From Amborella trichopoda (lineage: Eukaryota; Streptophyta; Magnoliopsida; Amborellales; Amborellaceae): DNA of 64,000 nt. Under the pieces are notes generated by a model that did no database searches, had not been told where the DNA came from, and saw nothing but the letters and a program-made list of their open reading frames with translations. Location of the stretch: NCBI RefSeq assembly GCF_000471905.2, contig NW_006498549.1, positions 3,504,976-3,568,975 of the forward strand, read 5' to 3'. Below, in pieces: positions 1 through 10,094 of this stretch. How positions within the stretch are numbered: position 1 is the first letter of the stretch; every line of letters starts with the position of its first letter. The translations under genes and the position numbers were made by a program.

Positions 1-600
1 AGAGAGAGAGAGAGAGCCTAAGCCCTTTAGCAAGAAGCATCCGGTGAGAGTTTTCCGCCAAAGTTTGCAACAGACAGGCTTTCAAGAGCTTTTCTGGCAA
101 ACTTCAGCAGGTCGTGGAGCTTAGTGAGGTGCTTGCGAACATTTTCGGAGAGTGTTGAGGCTTTCTGAGCAAGGGACAGGGTTTCTCGGGGTCTTACCAA
201 GATTCACAGAGTTGCTCTGCCGGAGTTCGAATGCTTTTTCGGTAGTCCCATGGATGAAGGAGGGAAGGCAGAGGAGTCTGACGGTCCTCTAGCTATCTGG
301 GGGAAAGAAGGAGCAGCAATAGTGGGAGAAGGGTAAAAACAGGGAGAAGGGAGATTTGCAGAGTTACAAAGAAGTTTCTGGGAATATCCGGTGGTTTTCC
401 ACTATATTCCCGGCGGTTAGAAACAAAAGAAAAGAACCAGTTTAGACGAGGGTTCCTGGCCGGCGGAAGGATGTTTCCGACGAAAATCGATGGGTGAAAG
501 GTTGTGAGAAGGTGGATTGTCAACGAGGAGTGAAGGTTGGGGAAATTGGAGAGGCGTGGGAGTTAATGTCCCCCGGGAGCTAGAGACGGTGGGAACTAGG
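1..600 (+). other. 5' leader and start of the antisense unit of element A
   Basis: This lies downstream of integrase in element A and reads on the plus strand, opposite to pol. Positions 1-130, starting with an (AG)n run, match the reverse complement of about 34,640-34,755 in element B, including the reading SLQQTGFQEL (SLQQTGLQEL in B). In B this stretch leads into the antisense ORF. After about 130 the two copies diverge, and only GC-rich, G-rich leader-like sequence with short ORFs is seen. The longer antisense ORF is not preserved here. Confidence 0.5.
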
Positions 601-1221
601 GCACCTCAAGGGCATGCGGGACATTAAGTCGCATGCAGTGCTGCTTCGCGTGTCCTTAGGCCACGCACGGTTATAGCCATACTTGGGAGTATGCCACTTC
701 CGGCAATGGTCTCACACGATGTTGGCCTGCCTGTGGTGATGGTAGAACACGACATTGTGTTGTGCATGATGATGGCTACGCACGATGTTGAGTCGCGAGA
801 GGTGATGACCATGGACGGCAATGTCTCGCGGGGGTCAAGAGTGATGGCAAACGAGGAGGTTCTTCTACTGCGGTTGTTGGAAGCCAAGTCCTCTAGCACA
901 ACCATGAAGTCCATGTTGTTTCGTCATGGGCTGGTTCCTTGGAAGCTTGCCATGGTTCGTCAGATGAATTGAAGCTGACTCAGAAATGGTTGGCTTCTTC
1001 TTTTTGGCTTGTAACCATCCTCTTTAATGGTTTCTCTTCTTCATGAGGAGATCATTTCTTTAGTGGGTTTGCTTCTTCTTCATGAGGAGAGCATTTCTTT
1101 TTGGCCTGTAACCATCCTCTTATCCTCAGATGCAAAAGCTTTGTAACTTCCCTAGTAATGGGCTTTTGATTGTAGCTTGTAACTCTTTTTAATGCAATGA
1201 AAGAAATGAATTTCTTTTGAG
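601..1221 (-). other. 3' UTR of element A next to integrase
   Basis: There is no coding signal on the element's strand. Positions about 877-1,200 match 63,210-63,720 in element C, including the stretch 'gaagccaagtcct' and repeated short blocks built on 'gtaaccatcc' and 'cttcttcatga'. The match shows this is family 3' UTR and not host DNA. Small ORFs on both strands (624-972) look like chance. Confidence 0.6.
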
Positions 1222-2420
1222 CTAGCTTAATATTATTCTTTTCCATTTCCTTCTTTTTACTGCGGGCATCGGATAATACGTTTTTAAATACCACCATTTG
1301 ATAGGGGGCATTGCCTCTTCTCCATCAGAGTTTGCCAGTATATAGGCCCCATTTGGCGTAACTTTCTTGACTATGAATGGACCTTCCCACTTAGGTTCGA
1401 ATTGTCCTTTGCGGCGCCCATGCATGACAATCGGTCTCTTGACTGCTAAGACTAGATCCCCATGAGCGAACCTTGACTGACATGTCGAAGGCTCTCTTCA
1501 TTCTTCCTTGATTGAGCTTGAGGTTATGCTGGGCCTCTAGTCTCTTTTCATCAAGGGAATCCAACTCTTGGTAATGGAGCTTGACCCTCTCATCTTCAGT
1601 CAGTCCCTGATGTATAGGGCCACAGAGTGAGGGTATTTGAACCTCGAGGGGTAAGACAACCTCGCCTCCATAGACCAGGGAATAAGGAATGGAATTTGTA
1701 GCGTTCCGGGTGATGGTGCGATAGGCCCACAGAGCTTCAGGCAGCTTCTCATGCCAATTCTTCTTTGACTTCGAAATTGACTTCCAGAGTACCCTACATA
1801 GAGTTTTATTGAATGCCTCAGCCAAACCGTTGCCTCGAGGGTAATACATAGTCGAGTACTTCCACTCGAAGTCGAACTAGTTGGCTAGGCGATCAACATG
1901 ATGGCTTCTGAACTAGAGGCTATTATCAGAGATTATTCAGTTCGAAACCTCGAACCTGTATATGACGCGATAACGCACGAAGTTGGCTACCGTGGTCCCT
2001 AGAACTTGCTTGAGAGGGACTGCTTCACCCCACTTGGAAAATTAATCGGTCGCTGTTAGAATGAAGGCATGACCCAAGGCAGAAGGAGGGTCAGTGGGCC
2101 CTACAATATCCATACCCCACTGGGAATAGGGTCACGATGTCACTGTAGGGTGAAGAGGCTCCGGGGGCTGATGTATGAAGCTTGAGTGAATCTGTCACAC
2201 CTGGTGTATCGACACATCTGAGGAGAATTTTGTCAAACGACCGTCGAAAGAGAACGTCCCTGTCAAGAAGGGTGTATTTGGTAAACATTCGTCGTACACC
2301 GTTGCGTTCCTCCCGAACCTGAGGTAGCCTTCCATGCTTTATGAAGTCCATGATTGGCTCCCTCTAGTCTTGCACTTGTTGAACTTGTGCACACATCGGG
2401 TCGAAGACTTAGGGCTCTCG
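1222..2420 (-). pseudogene. integrase (rve core and C-terminal domain) of element A
   Basis: Integrase inserts the cDNA copy into the host chromosome. The catalytic triad is visible: Asp in TATD (2,047-2,045), Asp in IISDN (1,927-1,925) and Glu in GLAEAFNK (1,819-1,817). The last two are 35 residues apart, the classical D,D35E spacing. The N-terminal zinc-binding part falls about 2,150-2,350. The C-terminal domain (1,425-1,222) carries the WEGPF motif common to Ty3/gypsy integrases. Stops interrupt the core (after TATD and around the second Asp), and a frameshift lies near 1,410-1,480. The normal stop after YYP, seen in element C, is lost here, so the frame runs on about 15 codons. The identification is firm; the gene is inactive. 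Confidence 0.9.
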
Positions 2421-2633
2421 CTTCTTGACCTTGGATTCTTGACCTTAGGACATCTCTTGCTCTGCCTCAATTACATCTTTGGTCGTGAGAAGTGCCCCGA
2501 ATGGGTAAGGCGGGCATTCAGGGAAGACATCCCTCTCATCATCTGCGTCAACTTCGGTTCTCAAGTCGACGTGTCTTCATTTGGTTACACAGACCGGAAT
2601 GGGCCATGATGAAGACAATTGAATGGTGGGGCC

Positions 2634-2999
2634 GAGCTTTGAAAGCGCATCTGCCTACGAGTTTAGCCTTCTAGCGATGTGATTCTGGGAGAAATCATCA
2701 AACTGGGCCATATAAGATTTGGTTGTGTCATGATAAGGCTTGGGAGTATCCTTCCTTACTTCATAAATCCCTTTAAGCTGCCGGATGACGAGCTCAGAAT
2801 CGCCAAAGATGTTTAGCTACTCCAGGTCTAGCTCCTGGGCGATCTCCAACCCGATTATGAGGGCCTGATATTCAGCTTCGTTATGGGAGAATGCCTTTGC
2901 TAGTGAGAAGGATAGACGAATCATTCCACCATCGAGACTTAAGAACACTACTCCAGCGCCTCCTCTATCAGACTGGAATGATCTGTCGAAGTACGTCTC
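2634..2999 (-). pseudogene. second (archaeal-type) RNase H of element A
   Basis: A second RNase H fold lies between the usual RNase H and integrase. Visible catalytic residues are Asp in TYFD (2,987-2,985), Glu in NEAEY (about 2,880-2,867), Asp in GDSEL (2,804-2,790) and Asp in ADALSKL (2,654-2,634). GGAGVVF follows the first Asp, as in archaeal/plant-type RNase H. An extra archaeal-type RNase H is known from Tat-clade plant retrotransposons, where it is thought to supplement degradation of the RNA template. In-frame stops occur before LNIFGDSE and before ADALSKL. All four acidic residues survive, so decay is by nonsense mutation and not by loss of the motif. Confidence 0.85.
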
Positions 3000-3059
3000 C
3001 TACAGCTGGGTTAGTGCTGTACAGAAAATTTCTTCATCCTGTAGATCACTTGACAAAGG

Positions 3060-3388
3060 AGATTCCGAAGAAACTGGGTGAGCTGCGAAAAGTCTGCTAT
3101 GGCTCGGCCTTTGACTGCCTTTTGTGGCACATACATGATGTCAAACTCCATCAGCAATAGTGCCCACTTGGCAAAACATCTTGAAAAGCATGGCTAGGTC
3201 ATATGGAAGTTGACCGGGTCTACCTTAGAAATTAGCATGACCTCGTGATCGAGCAAGTAATGGCGGAGCTTCTGTACTGCAAAGATCAAGGCTAAGCACA
3301 TATTGTCAATGGGAGGATAATTCTTCCGAGCTCCTTGCATTCTGCGGCTGAGATAACAGAGTGTTGTCTTGTTCCCTCTGTTATTATT
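3060..3388 (-). pseudogene. RNase H (retroviral-type, first copy) of element A
   Basis: This follows directly after the RT domain. The reading includes GARKNYPPIDNMCLALIFAV, then QKLRHYLLDHEV, AKWALLLMEFDIMYVPQKAVKG and a terminal IADF. This string is typical of the RNase H that follows Ty3/gypsy RT. The domain removes the RNA template during reverse transcription. A stop falls in the middle (after NFHMT), and the N-terminal part lies across a frameshift near 3,389. Confidence 0.85.
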
Positions 3389-4394
3389 CTACACTAGGAG
3401 TGCCCCGAGTGACTTGTCAAGGGCGGTTACGTATAGGATAAGGGGCCTTCCTAACATTGGTGTAGATAGTACTAGTGGATTCAACAAGTACTGCTTGATG
3501 CCATCGAGCGTGGCTTGGCATGCTTCATCCCATATGAATGGAGTGTCCTTCTTAAGAAGGTGTGAAAAGGGCCTGCATCGTTCTGAGAGGTTTGAGATGA
3601 ACCTTCGAATGTAGGCCAACTGTCCTTGGAGAGACCGTAGTTCATGCAGGGTTGTAGGCGATGGCATGTCCTGAATCTCCTTGATTTTGACCGGCTCAAT
3701 CTCCAACCCACAATACCTCACGATGAACCCTAAGAATTTTCCTGAGCGGACACCAAAGGCGCATTTATAAGGATTCATCTGGAGTTGGTGACTCCGTAAC
3801 CATTCAAATACCTTTTTTCAGGTCCTGTATGTGAGCATCTTTTGTCTTTGATTTCACCATCAGGTCATCCACATAGCACTCGACATCCTTGTGGATCATG
3901 TATTTGAAGATGGTCGTCATGCCTCGCTGGTATGTGGCACTGACATTCTTTAACCCGAAAGGCATCACAATGTATCAAAAGACACCTTTTGGGGTTAAGA
4001 ACGCAGTGGCCTCCTCATCTTCCGGTGCCATCCTGATTTGATTATAATCAGAATATCCATCCATGAAGGAGAAGATTTGGCAATGAGTCGTGGAGTCAAC
4101 AAGCTTCTCAGTGAATGGCAGGGGGAAGTCGTCCTTGGGGCAGGTGGTGTTCAAGTCGTGAAAATCAATACAGACCCTGATTTGTCCATTCTTCGTCTTG
4201 ACTGGATTGACATTTGCTAGCCCTCTTGGGTATTTGACTTCACGTATAAACCCAGCTTTCCTAAGCTTGTTCACCTCAGCATTGATCTGCATCTCAAGGT
4301 CGGGTATAAACCTCCTTGACTTCTGCTTCATGGGTTTGATGGTGCGATAAATACCGAGGCGGTGGACAATAATCTGAGCGTCTAGACTGGGCAT
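3389..4394 (-). pseudogene. reverse transcriptase of element A
   Basis: RT copies element RNA into DNA inside the virus-like particle. The N-terminal half (4,394-3,975) reads through KLRKAGFIREVKYP, NGQIRVCIDFHDLN and FSFMDGYSDYNQI, the conserved Ty3/gypsy RT blocks. It is followed by MPFGLKNV and the catalytic YVDD (3,875-3,864). The thumb part (3,778-3,389) reads MNPYKCAFGV and KEIQDMPSPTTLHELRSLQG. A stop lies between GVF and the MPFG block (about 3,975). A frameshift in the LKKG stretch near 3,815 separates palm from thumb. The MPxLD.xIxxHxL entry segment at 4,394 is the usual Tat-type start of the RT region. Confidence 0.92.
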
Positions 4395-5600
4395 CTCATG
4401 ATAATGCCAAGCGAAGATGTCCCGATTTGCTCAAAGGAGGGAAATATTACGTTTTTTTTTTCCTTTGGGGACATTTTTGCTGAGATGAAAGTTGGCCTTA
4501 AGTCGGCTTCATCCCCTAAGTTGATCTCTTCAAGCTCGTCAACGGTGGTCTGACCGCCTTCTTCCCACTCTTCTGGAGCTTCCTAAAGTTCCTCGTCAGG
4601 GGACTCATAAGGATTTTCATTGACCTCAAGTGAAGAAATCCATGATCCTGACATCTCAGCTTTTAGGAGGGGCCGAGTGTGGGAGAGGACTCCCGGTCTT
4701 TGGCTGGTCCAGACAATGAAAGGGTCAGCCTCGAACGGGGAGTCCACGACCTTGTGTCTGGGATCAATTGGCGCTTGCCCTAGACAAGATGACGCTTCAT
4801 GAACTTGGATCATGTGGTAGGCCTCGTGGGAACAGGAGCCTGAAGATGACTCGGTTTTGGCTCAAGCTGACAGGGAGTTAGCGGCTGTCAAGAATCCAGC
4901 CGCCTGGGCCAACATCACTCTGAGGCGCTCTTGATGTGGCTTGGTGAGGTTGATGCCTCTGAACTCTCTGTTTAGAGTGTCAAAGTCTGGGCACCATCAA
5001 GCTGCACCTGGGATAAAATAGAGGAGGAGGGAGGAGAAAAATAGTTAGAATGTTCCGAGCAGCTTTTTAAGTCGTCACCGGAATTGGACATGTGTAGGAG
5101 GTATTTTAGGTCTTGCCCTGGCTTTGACCGTTGTGGGGCACTTTTAGCGTCATCACCCATATTGGACGAATCCCGAGCTGCTGGTGATTCAGGGATGCAT
5201 GCCTGGTTGGGCGACAATATAAGGTGAGCTGCACCTTGGATGAAGTCCTGCAAGGTCAACAGTGGGGGGAGAGGCCTGAGAAATTCTTCCTCGACTGGTG
5301 GCTGAGGAAGATGATTCCTTTGACGGGCTGGCCTAGGTGCTCGCCGTCTCCTTTTGGATCCCTGAGGGGGTGTTTGGACTGCCCCATCAGGCTAGTGAGT
5401 AGTTCTAGCTTGGTAAACTGCCTCACGCTTCAGAGATATGAGCCTACTTTGCCCATGATAGACTTCCCAAGGCTGAGAGGTCGAGGGCTCTGAAGGGTCC
5501 AGTGTAAGCTTGGGAGGGGCTTGTAGTGTGGCTTCCTCTTGAACGGGAGTGACGCTTGGAAGTTCTCCTGGAGAACGGCACAGACGATGTGGCCTTCCAG
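4395..5600 (-). pseudogene. gag-pol linker where protease is expected; no protease motif seen
   Basis: This connects the gag zinc knuckles to RT. Short open stretches (4,583-4,813 and 4,972-5,259, minus strand) contain Ser/Pro-rich and acidic sequence such as REFRGINLTKPHQERL. I found no D-[ST]-G active-site motif in any minus frame. Either the protease domain was deleted or it is too degraded to see. The short plus-strand ORFs here are shadows. Confidence 0.5.
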
Positions 5601-7242
5601 GACTTTCTTCGTGACTATGGCTTCAAACCCGAAGCATTCTTTCAGTTCGTGGCCCCATACTTGGTGATATGGGCACCAAAGGTTTTTCGTACCCTGGGCA
5701 AGGCGCTTAGGCTGCCTGGCGGGCTTGGGTCGGGAGGTCTTCTTGCACAGGGGGAAGAGGGACTTGAGGGCATCCTTCTGGTTTGCCTTGAACCTCCTAG
5801 CACTACTGCATCTTCTTTGCCAAGAGTTCGTGGAAGCCTATGCATTTGCTGACATCATGGCCTCGTATCTGGTAATATGCGCACCAGAGGTTCTCAATCC
5901 CTGGAGGTAGGAACTTTGGTTGCCTTGTCTGCTTTGGTGTGATGTGTCCCTCTTCAAGCATTAGAGAAAATAGTGCGCGGAGGATAGCAGGTGCGTCGTT
6001 CCCGTCTTAGGTTCTCAGTATATGACAGGCCTCAGTTGCCCGAATGCGTTCTTTAACTCTTCGAGCTTTATCTGACCCTTGTTAATAAGGGCTTCGATAG
6101 TGTTGTTGAGTTTATAGGAGTCATGAGTAGGGTGGCCTACTCTACTGTGATAGACACAGCACCTCTCATTCGTCTGCTGTCCAGCCAATTATGCGGTGTT
6201 GATCTCCAGCAACTAGATAATATTTTGTTCTAGCAGTAGTCGAAGCAGTGCTGGAGTCCACTCCTTGTTAAAGGGGTAAACCTTATTAGGTGTTGGATCC
6301 AGAAGTTGTTTCGCTTACTATTTTTAAGAGGAGGGACCTCATTGTAGGCCCCCCGGCGCTCTTAGTGCCAGTCACGATGACGACCACGTTGATCACTACT
6401 TTTTAGTCGCCCCGACTGTTGGAGCGAGAATTTGAGTTGGAGGGCTGCTGACGAGGGCTCCCATGGTGCTTGAACAATCCCTCAATACGGATTGCCTTAG
6501 AGATGGGCTCTGACATGGAGGGTGGATTGGATTCCTCGACATGTAGGGCGATCTCAAGAAGCTTGTTCCTTATGCATGTCTGGACTGCTTCCGTCTCAGT
6601 CATGGGAGTGGCTTGAAAAGTTGCCAGCTCCCTCCATTGGGCGATGAACTTCTCAACCAGCTCACCAGGGTCTTGCATCAGAGTGAGGAGCTCGATGGTT
6701 TCTACGTTCCTTTGGACTTCGTAGAAGCGTTGGTAAAACAACTACTACATTTTTTACCACATGTGCATCGAGTTTGGAGGCAGCCGAGCATACCACTGGA
6801 AGCTTGGCCCTTCGAGAGTCTCAACAAATTGATGGAGGAGAAATCGTTCGTCAGTTTCCATCTCCCTACAAGCCACTTGGAAGTGGGCAGTATGCTGGTG
6901 AGGAAAAGTAGTATCATTGAACAGGGGGAACTTCCCCTTTTGGTAGTTTGGGGGAAAAGACACCTGGTCAATGTACAAAGGGTACAGCTTCTGGTAGAGC
7001 GGGGCTTCTTGCATGCCTAGGACCTTGTTCTTGAGGCTATGGGCCACCATAGCATCGATGTCAGTTTGGGAGACCCCACGAGAGGCAAAGTTGTCTTGGG
7101 AGGCTGGTGGAAGAGTTTGCCTAGGAACAGTGTCCTCACCAGCCGGGGAATCAATCTCATGATGAGAAGAAGGGGACCTGAAGGCTTCTGAGCGTTCCAT
7201 CTTTTCAAGGATGGATTGGACCATTACCTCGAACCTGCTCAT
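5601..7242 (-). pseudogene. gag (capsid and nucleocapsid) of element A
   Basis: Gag forms the particle that packages element RNA. It starts about 7,242 with SRFEVMVQSILEKMERSEA; element B has the same start (NRFEVMMQSILKKMK at 32,640). The capsid/'retrotransposon gag' region runs across 7,000-6,450 (EGPSFQWYARLP, FYQRFYEVQRN, EKFIAQWRELA). Three stops in a row of five codons interrupt it at 6,756-6,742 without changing frame. Downstream are three C-Y-[HY]...G-H knuckle-like units: about 6,165-6,104 (CCVYHSRVGHPTHDS, last Cys changed to Ser), 5,889-5,845 (WCAYYQIRGHDVSKC) and 5,673-5,629 (WCPYHQVWGHELKEC). Tat-type gag proteins usually carry such Cys/His knuckles. Confidence 0.85.
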
Positions 7243-8834
7243 CCTTTCTTCTTGTCATCCGGATCATTGATCACCATGACACTGACCATTTCTTTTGGAA
7301 GGTCAGAGCCAAGTGGAGAAATGGACTATCGAGGTTGGTGAGTCGAACATGGCAAGTCAGTCTGTAGGGGCTCAGCTTGCCTCGATTGGACTCGAGTCTT
7401 GTATGCTGATCTTGTAAGGACTGGTTCTCGATGGTCTTGGGACCGTAGTTTCTTGGCAGTAACGACCCAGCAATACTCTTGCACATTCTCAGGTTCAGGA
7501 GTTTGAAGAGGGAAGAAGGGGTTACAAGGGCGGTGATTTCAACTGCCTTGGAGGCTTCTTTGGTCAGGATCTGAAGACCTGTCTTCTGCTTAATCCTGAG
7601 GCTGTTGAGGACTTCATTCCAGAACCGAGCCTGAGACCTGGACTGCCCATGCAAGGGCCATGTCTATGAGTTGGAGCAGGGAGTGGGGTCCAAGGACAGA
7701 AGGCAGCTTGGGTTTTTACCTTGGAGGCTGAAGGCCTCAGTCTGACATCAGGCCATTACCCCGAATTCCTTTGTGGGGCCTAGGTGCACGGCTGACCTGA
7801 GGCTAGCTCACGATGGTACTCTTAGGGAACACCTTTGAGTACCAGGGTTGAAGGGGCTTCCTTGGCATTGGAAGAGCGATAGAGGAAGGAGCTAGTCCAT
7901 GACTCCGCTTGAGTCTGGACCGGGGAGGAACCTACAAAAGCGGTGCATCTGCACCTTTAGGGTTAGCCGTCGGGGTGAGTTGGGGGTCAGTCAGAGCTTG
8001 GTCAATGGGTTTGATCTAAGGAGGTCGAGGCCCACGAGCTTGTGTATGTGAGGGGCGAGGCTGGAGTTCATTTCTCACAGAGTGAAACTGTGTGCTGAGA
8101 GGGAGGATGAAGTGGTCAACCCTTCTGTGCTCAAGCTGGCATAGAGCTAGTGCTGCCCTGAGCTGTGGAAAGCAAATACATGGCGCATGCAGCGTTTGGT
8201 CAGAGAAGGACTAGCCTTGGATGCGAGCTCAAGGCAACGTGAAGGCTACTCCGAGGTGTGGCTCGAGTGGATGGACTACGACCCCTTCGGTGTGTGCGAG
8301 GAGTGAATGCCATAGGGTCTCCACCTCGTTGTACCGAGCCTCTAGATGAATAGGTTTGGGGTGGTGAAGGAGCATAGGGGGTTGCCTTACAGAAAACCTC
8401 GAGAGCGATAACAACTCACTTGCCTCTTGCAAAAGGGGCCGGGGAAGCCTTTCGGCGTGCCTCAGCAATATGACCGGTAAGGGACTTGCAGGTAGCAGGG
8501 TGCGTGCTGTGTGCGATGGCGGATGTGCCACTAATGCACGGGGCCTTGGTGGAGAGTCCACCAGGGTAAGGAAGCAGGGAGTCAAGACCTTTAAGTCCCC
8601 TCTCGCTCCAACCCAGGAAAGAACTTGGGAGCCAGACCATGAGTCACTACTCAGAAAGAGAGTAGGGAAAGAAGCTTGAGCAGTTCGCTTCCCAAGGACA
8701 GACACGAGTGTGGGGATAAGGAAGTCCCCGACTCAGATGAACGGGTTAAACAACCCAGATACCATAGAATTTAATGCAGAAAGTAAAAGAGGATATTGGT
8801 AAAACAAGATCGAACCGACTAGGGAGTAATAAGT
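7243..8834 (-). pseudogene. leader / upstream ORF of element A, conserved with element B
   Basis: This is 1.6 kb between primer site and gag. Short minus-strand ORFs (7,271-7,654; 8,229-8,705; 8,416-8,640) match element B at 31,200-32,400 at both DNA and protein level. For example, FLGWSERGLKGL here is FLGWCEKGLKCP in B, and PGGLSTKAPCISGTSA here is PGGPPTNVPCIGRTPA in B. Matching protein sequence in two copies suggests a real N-terminal gag extension or an extra ORF before gag, as known in Ogre/Tat relatives. Frames are broken in both copies. Its function is unknown. Confidence 0.55.
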
Positions 8835-8852
8835 CCCCAGTGGAGTTCCCAA
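8835..8852 (-). promoter_or_regulatory. primer binding site of element A
   Basis: On the minus strand, TTGGGAACTCCACTGGGG follows the LTR end after two bases. Element B has TTGTCGACTCCACTAAGG at the same place. Both look like decayed forms of the TGGCGACTCC... primer site I recall for Tat-clade elements, thought to pair with tRNA-Arg. The position is certain; the tRNA assignment is inference. Confidence 0.6.
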
Positions 8853-9289
8853 GCTAGTTAGGTGCCTCGATCGCGCCCTCCGGATCTAGATAATCAGGCG
8901 ACACGTATCTCGGGTTTCTAGTGAACCCTAAATTTGAGATTGCTCTCTCAGAACTTTGCTCAAGAGCAATGGCAGGTATACCAACCGAACTAACTGGCTC
9001 GCATGGGTGCCGTCTTAGATCATGTCGAAAAGCTGCCTAGCTGCTTTAGCTAGTTTGAAATCGCCTCCCTTGACTTGTAATCTCTTTGTTTTTCTGCACA
9101 ACACTTCCATGGTTAACTTGCAAGACAAGTGGGTCGAAGAGACTCACCTTTGTCTTAGGGCAATGCACATTAGTGTGGCTAAGAATGTGAGAGGCTAGGA
9201 TGATGGAGTGGAAGTTTCGAGCAAAGGTCAGAAAGAGAAGAAAACGGTGCTGGACACTACTGCTCACAGCATGAGGGGAAGCAGAGAAC

Positions 9290-9760
9290 TACGGACCGCA
9301 GTAGGCATTGCAGTTGGCAACATAAGAAGGCATCGCACCCCTGTGTGGGTGGCGATAGCCTCTCATGAAGTGCATGACAACAGTCATTTGCGATGCGCTT
9401 GGCAACAGCCATTTGCAAAGCCCGCGGCAATAGTTCTCATGACGTGCACGGTGGTAGGCGTGGGATGTAGGGGAAGCGGCGATGAGCACTAAATGCACAA
9501 AAGAGGCTCGCGGACAGTGATAGGCACCGCGCACGGGAAGAAAGCTCGCGAGCGGTGATAGACATTACCAATACCTCTCGCGGGTGGCAATTGGCATCTC
9601 CATCTGCGATAGGCGCGCGACGGGGGAAGACCCTTGCTGGCGGCAATGAGTTTCGTCGTCTATGTTCTTCACTGAGGCATCAAGGATGCGTCTGCAGACG
9701 GCGACGAGCAGTGCTGTTTGCAAGCCTCGCTGAGAGGTAGAGATGGATGAACAGAAGGAG
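9290..9760 (-). repeat. degenerate 38-bp-type array in LTR A
   Basis: Loose repeats of the 'ctatcgccgtccgcgag' core in reverse complement, downstream of the TATA box. This is the same slot that carries the clean 38-bp array in element B. Confidence 0.55.
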
Positions 9761-10086
9761 AAGGACGCTCGCGTATGGCACTTTCATCGCCATGCATAAC
9801 CTGTGAGACCACAGGAGAGGCATGCACAACACTACAACTACTGTGCATGACCTCTAAGGGGAGCTTAAATGGAGAAGAGGAAGAGAGAGAAGAAGAAAAG
9901 AAAAAGAAGAGAGAGAAGGTTTACCTTGAGCTTAGGGGTACCGGTCCAAAAGTTTCTCTCACCTTACTCTCTCTCTCCAAACATGACCCAACAATGAGAA
10001 GAAAGAGAGACTTTATTCAGGCAAAACTCTCTCTTTGTGCATTCTATGTGTGTCTATTGCCTTTTGCGTACTATGATGGTACGTGG

Positions 10087-10094
10087 TATATATA
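10087..10094 (-). promoter_or_regulatory. TATA box of LTR A
   Basis: TATATATA in the minus reading. The flanking bases (attc before, accacgtacc after) are conserved in the other family LTRs at 26,377, 29,375, 39,625 and 57,607. Confidence 0.7.

Noticed and set aside
5224..5852. Plus-strand ORFs (5,224-5,493; 5,556-5,852) opposite gag/pol of element A
   Set aside because: They lie antisense to readable zinc knuckles and linker of gag; no domain of their own.
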